Assembly: GCA_002452515.1 (NCBI GenBank) | Contig: DKEN01000011.1 | Location: 835-20,357, forward strand | DNA from: Spartobacteria bacterium UBA6821 | GTDB taxonomy: Bacteria; Verrucomicrobiota; Verrucomicrobiia; Chthoniobacterales; UBA6821 | Length of the DNA: 19,523 bases | Direction of reading: 5' to 3' | Shown here: positions 7,439 through 13,856 of the stretch, one piece after another | Position numbering within the stretch: the first letter of the stretch is position 1 | Layout of the letters: each line of letters begins with the position of its first letter | The notes under the pieces: model-generated | What the model was told of the DNA's origin: nothing | Database searches by the model: none | The model's input: the letters and a program-made list of their open reading frames with translations, nothing else | Translations under genes and position numbers: made by a program

Positions 7439-8730
7439 ATACTGAAATCATTTTTAAGAAGGCAGTAGAGGGGGGCGGCCTGACTCCTAAACAGGTGACG
7501 GAAATCGTAGCGCTTGCTTGCCCTGAGAAATCCTATCAGCGAAAAAAGGTACTGCTGATTGTGCCGGATGCCACGCGGACGGCGCCCGTGGGACTTCTCT
7601 TTAAGACTATCTTCAAGCAGATCGGTTCCGTGACGGACACGCTGGATGTCATGTTCGCCCTTGGTACCCATCCGCCGATGAGTGAGGAGGCGATGCATGC
7701 CAGACTCGAGATCACGGAGCAGGAACGACGGAGTGACTATGCGCAAGTCCGGTTGCTCAATCACGAGTGGGATAATCCAGAAGCGCTCCAAGCGATCGGG
7801 GTCATTTCAGCCGAGGAAACAAGCCGTTTAACCGATGGACGCTTTACCGTGGAGGTCGAGGTGAAGATCAATAAACGGGTGCTTGAGTACGAGCAGATCA
7901 TCATCATCGGCCCCGTGTTTCCGCATGAAGTAGTGGGATTCTCGGGTGGTAATAAGTATCTCTTTCCCGGAGTCAGCGGTCCTGAGATCCTGAATTTCTT
8001 CCACTGGCTTGGTGCCGTCGTGACCAATCCGATGATCATCGGCAACAAATGGACTCCTGTACGCAAGGTCGTGGACTACGCTGCCGCCATGCTGAACGTG
8101 GAGAAACTCTGCTTCTCCATGGTCATCAAGGGGAGTGAACTCGCGGGTCTCTATGCGGGAACTCCGGAGGCCTCCTGGGATGCGGCATCGGAACTTTCCC
8201 ATGCGCTCCATATCGTTCATAAGGAACACCCCTTTCACACCGTGCTCTCCTGTGCTCCCCCGATGTATGACGAACTCTGGGTCGGTGGGAAGTGCATGTA
8301 CAAGCTGGAGCCTGTCGTCGCCGATGGCGGCGAACTCATCATCTACGCCCCGCATATCCACGAGGTGAGTGTCGTGCACGGAAGACTGATCGAGGAGATC
8401 GGCTATCATTGCCGGGATTACTTCCTGTCGCAATGGGATCGCTTCAAGGAAAAATCCTGGGGGGTTCTGGCCCATTCCACCCATGTCCGTGGTGTGGGCA
8501 TCATGGAGGATGGTGTCGAGAAGTGCCGCATTCGTGTGACGCTGGCCACCGGGATTTCTCCGGAAACCTGCGCAAAAATTAATCTCGGTTATCGTGATCC
8601 CGCCTCGATCGATGTCGAAAGCTTCGCCAACCGTGAAGACGAGGGGATTCTCCTGGTCCGTAAAGCCGGTGAGATGCTCTACCATCTCCGCAACCAGCCA
8701 GAGTGGGCCGGGGGGAAGGCCAGCGCATGA
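7435..8730 (+). CDS. LarA-superfamily nickel-dependent hydroxyacid racemase/epimerase (candidate aldonate 2-epimerase)
   Basis: The 431-residue protein belongs to the LarA (DUF2088-type) superfamily, whose members use the nickel-pincer cofactor NPN to invert the C2 carbon of alpha-hydroxyacids. The expected active-site residues are present: DATR at 45-48, H79 in GTHPP, H164 in FPHEVVGFSGGNK, K174 (the cofactor-linked lysine position) and H190. Spacing H164-K174-H190 (10 and 16 residues) equals that of Lactiplantibacillus LarA (H174, K184, H200). The gene overlaps uxaC and gntK by ATGA at each end, so the three are probably translated together. Besides lactate racemases the superfamily includes D-gluconate 2-epimerases, and placement between uronate isomerase and gluconokinase suggests a D-mannonate/D-gluconate substrate. 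LarB/C/E maturation genes are not in the window. Family certain; substrate inferred. Confidence 0.88.
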   Translation: MNTEIIFKKAVEGGGLTPKQVTEIVALACPEKSYQRKKVLLIVPDATRTAPVGLLFKTIFKQIGSVTDTLDVMFALGTHPPMSEEAMHARLEITEQERRSDYAQVRLLNHEWDNPEALQAIGVISAEETSRLTDGRFTVEVEVKINKRVLEYEQIIIIGPVFPHEVVGFSGGNKYLFPGVSGPEILNFFHWLGAVVTNPMIIGNKWTPVRKVVDYAAAMLNVEKLCFSMVIKGSELAGLYAGTPEASWDAASELSHALHIVHKEHPFHTVLSCAPPMYDELWVGGKCMYKLEPVVADGGELIIYAPHIHEVSVVHGRLIEEIGYHCRDYFLSQWDRFKEKSWGVLAHSTHVRGVGIMEDGVEKCRIRVTLATGISPETCAKINLGYRDPASIDVESFANREDEGILLVRKAGEMLYHLRNQPEWAGGKASA

Positions 8731-9215
8731 GCCAGTATGTCGTGATGGGAGTTTCGGGGTGTGGCAAAAGCAGTGTCGCAAGCCTATTGGCGGGGCGGTT
8801 TGGCGGAGTCTTTCTGGATGCGGATGATTTTCATCCCCCTGAGAACAAGGCGAAAATGTCCGCAGGAATCCCTCTACAGGATGAAGACCGCAAAGGGTGG
8901 CTGCTCACGCTCAACCACGAACTCAAACGGCGCGTTGACGATCAGAAATCTCTTTTTCTAGCCTGCTCGGCATTACGGCAAATCTATCGGGATCAGCTTT
9001 CGGAGGGGCTTCCCGAACTTCGTTTCATCTATCTCAAAGGCTCCAAGGAACTGATCCTGGAACGGCTGCAACAGCGGCAGAACCATTTCATGCCCCCATC
9101 ATTGATCGAGAGTCAATTCGCCACGCTGGAAGAGCCGCAGGATGCCCTCACGGTATCGATCAAGGAACCATTGCCAAAGATCATTGATCAACTGGCGCAC
9201 CTGATTTCCAGTTAA
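8727..9215 (+). CDS. gntK: Gluconokinase
   Basis: A small P-loop kinase of 162 residues that phosphorylates D-gluconate to 6-phosphogluconate with ATP. It has the Walker A motif GVSGCGKS (residues 8-15), the substrate-side DADDFHPPENKAKMSAGIPLQDEDR region near residues 33-55, and the family block NHFMPPSLIESQ followed by LEEP. The length is typical of GntK. The frame is open from GTG 8703, but ATG 8727 is preferred because the P-loop begins at once and it overlaps the upstream stop as ATGA. A purine-rich ggggggaagg just upstream can act as ribosome binding site. Being last in the uronate operon, it most likely consumes gluconate made by the neighbouring epimerase. A terminator-like hairpin follows. 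Confidence 0.94.
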   Translation: MSQYVVMGVSGCGKSSVASLLAGRFGGVFLDADDFHPPENKAKMSAGIPLQDEDRKGWLLTLNHELKRRVDDQKSLFLACSALRQIYRDQLSEGLPELRFIYLKGSKELILERLQQRQNHFMPPSLIESQFATLEEPQDALTVSIKEPLPKIIDQLAHLISS

Positions 9216-9225
9216 GGAGTTTAGT

Positions 9226-9243
9226 CTGCTTCAAGAGAAGCAG
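9226..9243 (+). other. Perfect 7-bp hairpin after gntK
   Basis: CTGCTTC (9226-9232) and GAAGCAG (9237-9243) pair perfectly around an AAGA loop, 10 bp after the gntK stop. It has no T-run of its own and stands directly before the stronger terminator candidate. It may protect the mRNA 3' end or form a tandem terminator structure. Confidence 0.45.
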
Positions 9244-9244
9244 C

Positions 9245-9279
9245 CTCTAGTCCTCCTGACGGAGATCCTAGAGCATTTT
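9245..9279 (+). terminator. Likely intrinsic terminator of the MFS-uxaC-larA-gntK operon
   Basis: CTCTAG (9245-9250) pairs with CTAGAG (9268-9273), and the inner CTCC/GGAG pairs around a TGAC loop, leaving a small internal loop of 2 by 3 bases. The stem is followed at once by CATTTTT. It lies 30 bp after the gntK stop in a convergent gene arrangement, as expected for an operon terminator. Confidence 0.6.
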
Positions 9280-9316
9280 TGATTTATTCTAACGCATTCT
9301 GGAAAAATTGAGGAAT

Positions 9317-9450
9317 CTCGCGCAGAGGCGCTGAGACGCAGAGAAAAATAGAAGATTCACAGGGAGGATGTACGGGTAGTGGAGGCCATCTCAAATGCAA
9401 ACTCCACTAATCCATGCCTTTTGCTGAAACTCTCCGCGCCTCTGCGCGAG
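9317..9450. repeat. Inverted-repeat intergenic element
   Basis: CTCGCGCAGAGGCGC (9317-9331) recurs as its exact reverse complement at 9436-9450, with 104 bp between the arms and no ORF inside. The left arm continues as tgagacgcagag, which echoes the arm itself. The rest of the 9216-9540 gap is AT-richer and shows no gene. Such cagag-rich motifs resemble intergenic repeats seen in many environmental bacterial genomes. No transposase or clear target duplication is visible, so it is at most a miniature or decayed element. Confidence 0.5.
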
Positions 9451-9540
9451 CCTCTTCCTTCCCTCCTATCAATCGCAGAGGATAAACCCATTAGAATTGC
9501 GACAAATTAACCAGAGAATACGCTAAATGTGGGGGCTCTA

Positions 9541-10488
9541 TTACTTGGCCGGTGTGGTTGCTGTCGTGAAGGGAGGAACATCCTTCGCGGCATCGGAGAA
9601 ATAGTTTTCAAACGGATCTCCGGGGAGAGCCTTTAATCCAGCAATGGCACAACGGGCATTGAATGCTGCACCTTCGGCGCTGCTGTGCAATCCGTCCCGA
9701 ACGGGAGGAGTTTTCTTGGGTTGGAAGCCGAAGAGGTCGATTGCCTTCTCGGGGCCGAGCTTTTCCAGTTCCTCGGCAATGATCTCATTGTCATCAACAA
9801 AGAGGGCCGAGGTTGACTCGGCACTCAGACGGGCCCAGTCACCATAGTTGTTGGGGGAGAAACGGGCGACCTTCCCATCCTTGAAGCTATTTCTGGGGAC
9901 AAGGGACAAGACGATGGGGGTGGCTCCGCGTGCCTTCACATCGGTGACATACTTCCTCATGTACCAGCCGAAGCTGTGAACCACTTCGTGCTTTTTGGTG
10001 AGGATGTTGTCCACTTCCTGGGTTTCCTCACCGACTCCCTTGATGGTGCCGCGAGCCCGTGTGGAGGGAGTGATCGGAGGATTCTCGTTAATGGGCCCCA
10101 TATCATTGTGACCGAACTGGATGATCACGAAGTCACCTTTCTGGATGAGGGGGAGGAGTGCATCCCATCGGCCTTCAGTCTGATAGGTGCGGCTGCTGCG
10201 ACCACCGATCGCCTCGTTGAGGACATTCAGCTTGGAAGGGTCGAAATACTTCGCCATTTCATCACCCCAGCCTTTCTGTCCGGGGGTGCCATTCTTCATG
10301 GTGGAGTCACCCACCAGATAGAGGGTGGGGAGGGAGGAGTTTGATTTTTGGACGAGTTTGAATTTTGCTGCGTCTTCGACCGGATGATCCTCCATCGGTT
10401 CCGCTGCTCGGATCTGGGAGGAGCAGAGTAGAAGGAGAGGCGTCAGCAGGATTGCGAGCAAGGAAGTTCGTAAGGGAAGGGGGGTCAT
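9541..10488 (-). CDS. Secreted CE12-type rhamnogalacturonan acetylesterase
   Basis: This is an SGNH/GDSL hydrolase of the rhamnogalacturonan acetylesterase type, which removes acetyl groups from galacturonate residues of RG-I. ATG 10488 gives 315 residues and begins directly with a signal peptide (basic R7, long Leu-rich core, IRAAE near 26-30). An upstream TTG at 10560 would only add a non-conserved extension. Motifs: GDST (S62 nucleophile), NEAIGGRSSRTY block II near 91-102, GHND (126-129), and DGLH (D265, H268) as the Asp-His part of the triad. The C-terminus is Thr/Pro-rich. It follows the GH28 gene on the same strand after 93 bp, probably in one transcript. Substrate is inferred from family and neighbours. 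Confidence 0.85.
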   Translation of the reverse strand: MTPLPLRTSLLAILLTPLLLLCSSQIRAAEPMEDHPVEDAAKFKLVQKSNSSLPTLYLVGDSTMKNGTPGQKGWGDEMAKYFDPSKLNVLNEAIGGRSSRTYQTEGRWDALLPLIQKGDFVIIQFGHNDMGPINENPPITPSTRARGTIKGVGEETQEVDNILTKKHEVVHSFGWYMRKYVTDVKARGATPIVLSLVPRNSFKDGKVARFSPNNYGDWARLSAESTSALFVDDNEIIAEELEKLGPEKAIDLFGFQPKKTPPVRDGLHSSAEGAAFNARCAIAGLKALPGDPFENYFSDAAKDVPPFTTATTPAK

Positions 10489-10581
10489 TTGGAGGGGAAG
10501 GGGTGGAGTGAGTGGGAAAACGCGACGGATTTTTTTAGTGCATCCGGGAGAAAGAGACAAGGGAAGCCGAGAGGATCATGG

Positions 10582-12219
10582 TCATGGCAGGGATAGTTGA
10601 TCTGTTCGTTCAACGAGGGTGTCCTGAACGGGAGGAGAGTTCCTTACTGTAAAATCCTTCACGGCACGAAGGACGAAGAAGGGTACTCCTGAATCAGGCT
10701 TCCCGTTCACACCTTCGAAGAGGGCGCCCTCTACGTCGTCTAGTATCATGAGAGGGCGCATTTCCGGCTCTTCGCACGAAATCTCCACCCCGGACATCCT
10801 CAAATTTTTCACGTGACGGATAAAAAATCCGTAGGCCGGTGTCGTCCCGAACATGCTTGGTTCGGGATAAGCCCTCTCCAGTTCCTCAAGCTCACGAGCT
10901 GCATCTTCGAGCGTGCCGCCTCCACGGCAAACGATGCGGACATTGTTGATCATCACATCCTCGATAGGATCGCCGGGAAGTCCCATCAGGAGTGAGGCAT
11001 ATCGGGGATCCACGTCATGGGCGGTGATGTCGCTGATGATGATCCGCCGGATTGCGCCGATACCTGTGCCCCCTTTTGAACGGGGGCCGCGAGCCCGGTT
11101 GCCCAGCCGAAGAAAGAGAGGGGAGGTGGTGACCTCGCGCAACACGATATTCCTAATGACGATATCTTCGATGACACCACCATCCACGGTTTCCAACGCC
11201 AGACCACGGCTGCGCTCGCAGAGACAATCGGAGATGGTGATCTTTTTGAAACCTCCGTTGGATTCGGTGCCGCACTTGATGCGGCCGGTCATTCCGTCTT
11301 TGTCGGGAGCGAGATCCTGGGTTCTTCCGAAGGTACCGTCGAGAAAGGTGCCCGGATCGTAACCGGTGACCCGGCAACCGGAGACGATGATGTTTTCGGT
11401 AGCGCGGGAGTAACCGAGGGCGTAGGAGCTTTTGAGGCAGATGCCGTCGTCATTGGGAGAGTTGACGCGGGTGTTGCGGATCTGAACATCACGGCAGCAA
11501 TCAATGTCGAGACCGTCACGGTTTGTGTCGATGGAGAGATTGTCGATGGTGAGTTCATCCACTCCGGTTGCCAGAAGGGCAAAGTGACCTCCCTGAAGGA
11601 TGGAAAAATCACGGAGAAGCACATGACGGCAGAGTTTCAGGGCGATGGCCTTGTTACCCTGCCCGTCCATGGTTAGCGGTTCGTCGTCGAATCCCGGAGG
11701 CGCAAACCCTCGGCTTCCCGCTTTGATCGTGCCGTGGGCACCTTTGACCACAGGATTCGGTTCCGCATCGGATGGGGAATCCAGGCTGAGGGGAGTGTCT
11801 CCATCCTGAGCCGGACGCCGCGGACCGGGTCCCCAGCGTGTCAGTCCCTTTCCATGGATGAGTCCCGCTCCGACGATGGAGATATGTTCGAGGTTTTCAC
11901 CCCAGATGAGGCTGTTGTGCCAGTGACTGTGACCGAAATCCTGATAGGCGTCCCAGGCATTGGGTTCGGCCGGATCGTAGGCACCGGGGGTGAGTGTCGG
12001 ATCGGCGGCAAGTATTGTTGAGCCTGCGTCAAGCTGGAGCGTGATATGGCTTTTCAGTCGGATGGAAAAACTCAGGTAGGTGCCGAGAGGGAAATGCACC
12101 GTTCCTCCCCCGGCTGCTGCTGCCGCTTCAATAGCCCGATTGATGGCCGGGGAGTCGAGAGTCACCCCGTCCCCAACTGCTCCGAATGAGGTCACGTCAA
12201 ACATTGTAGTCAGGGACAT
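10582..12219 (-). CDS. GH28 polygalacturonase-family protein, apparently cytoplasmic
   Basis: The 545-residue parallel beta-helix protein begins with FDVTSFGAVGDG and GGGTVHFPLGTYL, typical of GH28 N-termini. Catalytic-region motifs are NRDGLDID (233-240, equivalent to NTD), NDDGICLKS (256-264, with the DD pair) and GRIKCGTES (RIK at 313-315). GH28 enzymes cleave galacturonyl bonds by inversion. The usual GHG histidine between DD and RIK is not seen; residues 259-312 contain no histidine. There is no signal peptide from the ATG at 12219, so it is likely cytoplasmic and acts on imported oligogalacturonides or RG fragments. It heads a minus-strand unit with the CE12 gene, divergent from the second RG-I operon. 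GH28 membership is good; activity and substrate are uncertain. Confidence 0.83.
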   Translation of the reverse strand: MSLTTMFDVTSFGAVGDGVTLDSPAINRAIEAAAAAGGGTVHFPLGTYLSFSIRLKSHITLQLDAGSTILAADPTLTPGAYDPAEPNAWDAYQDFGHSHWHNSLIWGENLEHISIVGAGLIHGKGLTRWGPGPRRPAQDGDTPLSLDSPSDAEPNPVVKGAHGTIKAGSRGFAPPGFDDEPLTMDGQGNKAIALKLCRHVLLRDFSILQGGHFALLATGVDELTIDNLSIDTNRDGLDIDCCRDVQIRNTRVNSPNDDGICLKSSYALGYSRATENIIVSGCRVTGYDPGTFLDGTFGRTQDLAPDKDGMTGRIKCGTESNGGFKKITISDCLCERSRGLALETVDGGVIEDIVIRNIVLREVTTSPLFLRLGNRARGPRSKGGTGIGAIRRIIISDITAHDVDPRYASLLMGLPGDPIEDVMINNVRIVCRGGGTLEDAARELEELERAYPEPSMFGTTPAYGFFIRHVKNLRMSGVEISCEEPEMRPLMILDDVEGALFEGVNGKPDSGVPFFVLRAVKDFTVRNSPPVQDTLVERTDQLSLP

Positions 12220-12428
12220 AGGATGGGGGTGAGTGAATTGATCCTGAAGGAAAGCACGAGCTTAAGCCCTCATGGAGCCCGGATGATTTCCTTCCGACAT
12301 CGCTGACACGCTGACAACTGGAATGTCTGCTGTGAAGGGAAAATTCAAACCGCCAGGTTTTAGCGAAGTGGTTGCCTTCGATTGGAAAAACGCTTTGAAT
12401 AAAAAAACTTTCTACCCCCCTTCGACCC
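12220..12428. promoter_or_regulatory. Divergent promoter region between the two RG-I transcription units
   Basis: This 209-bp gap lies between the starts of the GH28 gene and the plus-strand CE12 gene, so it should carry promoters for both. A possible plus-strand promoter is TTGCCT (12372-12377), a 17-bp spacer, and TTGAAT (12395-12400), 4 of 6 matches to each sigma-70 box. A 5-bp inverted repeat CGAAG/CTTCG overlaps the -35 (about 12364-12380). Downstream is an A-run and a pyrimidine-rich leader without a Shine-Dalgarno sequence. Regulator and operator are unknown. Confidence 0.35.
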
Positions 12429-13817
12429 ATGTGTTCACTGTTCCTCCCCGGCACTCACTCGCGCGTTATCATTCTCCAAACGATGATCCTTTTTGTAGGA
12501 GCAGGTCTGGGCTTGGCCGCTCCCACCGAATTTCGTTTTGACTTTGGTTCTGGAGTTCAGCCTCGCCCAGGATTCGTCAAAGTCACCCCTCAACAACCCT
12601 ACGATGCGTCGAAGGGATATGGATTTCTTCAAAGTGATACGGTGCCTCCGGTTGGGATTTTGACGAACTCGAACATTGCGGTGGCCGCCGTCACGCCAGT
12701 TCGGACTACCACTGGCATTTCAACCTTTGCGGTCGATGTGCCTGAAGGAAATTATGATGTCTCGATAGTCTTTGGGAGCCCGACTGAGCCGACCTCGACG
12801 ACGATCAAGGCGGAGTCACGTCGTGTCATGCTGCAGAAAGTGGAGACAAAGCCGGGTCAGTTCGTGACAAACAGCTTCACGGTCAATGTGCGCCGTCCCA
12901 ATCTTCGCGGAGGAGGCACCATCGGCCTTCGCAATAAGGATGGGCAAAGTGAGGGGAGTTCCCTCGATTGGGATGATCACCTCACGCTGGAATTCAACGG
13001 CGCCCATCCCGGAGTTGACTCCCTGACGGTCACACCCTCCACCAATGCCATCACCCTTTTCATTGCCGGGGACTCGACGGTCTGCGATCAGCCTTTGGAA
13101 CCGTGGTCGGGTTGGGGAATGATCCTTCCAAGTTTTTTCAGTCAGGGTGTGGCCGTAGCGAATCATGCGCAGAGTGGACTGGCGCTCTTTTCCTTTGAAC
13201 AGCAGAGGCGGTTGAAAAAGATTCTCGAGGAGATGCATCCCGGCGATTACCTCTTCATTCAATTTGGGCACAACGACCAGAAGGACAAGTCACCCGGGGC
13301 TGGTCCCTACACAAGCTACAAGGATAACCTCAAGAAGTATATCACTGCTGTGCGCGAGAAGGGGGGCATCCCGGTGCTAGTGACCTCCATGGAGCGTCGC
13401 AATGGCAAGAACTGGAAGGATGGGAAGCCAGAACCGACTCTGGCCGATTTTGCTACTGCGGCCCGCCAGGTAGGTGAAGAAGAGAAAGTCCCCGTGATCG
13501 ACCTGAACGAGATGAGCGTCAAGTTCTACACCGCGCTTGGCAACGAGGGGTCCGTCAAGGCGTTCGTTCATTATCCTGCAAACACTTTCCCAGGACAGGA
13601 CAAGCCTCTTGCCGACGATACGCACTTCAATTCCTATGGGGCTTATGAGCTTGCACGGTGCGTCGCGGAGGGGATCAAGTCCAAGGTTCCCGAGTTGGCA
13701 AAAAAACTCCTGCCCGATACCGGAACCTTTGATCCCGCACATCCGGATGCTCCTGATTCTGTGCAGATTCCAGCAAGTCTCTCAGTGGGTGCGAATGTAA
13801 AACCTGCCGGTAGCTGA
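12429..13817 (+). CDS. Secreted CE12/YxiM-like acetylesterase with N-terminal accessory domain
   Basis: The 462-residue exported SGNH hydrolase starts with a signal peptide that uses R12 and a hydrophobic core to about residue 31. The alternative ATG at 12483 would lose the basic n-region, so 12429 is preferred. Residues about 34-190 form a beta domain beginning EFRFDFGSG and including YDASKGYGF, like the galactose-binding-type domain of YxiM-class esterases. The catalytic domain follows: GDST (S216), NHAQSG block II (245-250), GHND (280-283) and DDTH (D396, H399). Block II differs from the GGRSSRT of the other CE12 protein here, suggesting a different acetyl position or substrate. It is the first gene of an operon with a PL26-like lyase, a symporter and a GH112 phosphorylase. 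RG-I deacetylation is the likely role. Confidence 0.84.
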   Translation: MCSLFLPGTHSRVIILQTMILFVGAGLGLAAPTEFRFDFGSGVQPRPGFVKVTPQQPYDASKGYGFLQSDTVPPVGILTNSNIAVAAVTPVRTTTGISTFAVDVPEGNYDVSIVFGSPTEPTSTTIKAESRRVMLQKVETKPGQFVTNSFTVNVRRPNLRGGGTIGLRNKDGQSEGSSLDWDDHLTLEFNGAHPGVDSLTVTPSTNAITLFIAGDSTVCDQPLEPWSGWGMILPSFFSQGVAVANHAQSGLALFSFEQQRRLKKILEEMHPGDYLFIQFGHNDQKDKSPGAGPYTSYKDNLKKYITAVREKGGIPVLVTSMERRNGKNWKDGKPEPTLADFATAARQVGEEEKVPVIDLNEMSVKFYTALGNEGSVKAFVHYPANTFPGQDKPLADDTHFNSYGAYELARCVAEGIKSKVPELAKKLLPDTGTFDPAHPDAPDSVQIPASLSVGANVKPAGS

Positions 13818-13856
13818 GTCAGCTTACCTCTGGTCAATTCTTCCCCCCTCAACTTC

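Noticed and set aside
10526..10546. Inverted repeat CGGAT/ATCCG with a T-run, considered as a terminator
   Set aside because: The stem is only 5 bp, the T-run lies inside the loop, and the position is between two genes likely to share a transcript.
10489..10560. TTG-started extension of the minus-strand CE12 esterase
   Set aside because: It would put 24 non-hydrophobic, proline-rich residues before an otherwise normal signal peptide; ATG 10488 is a better start.
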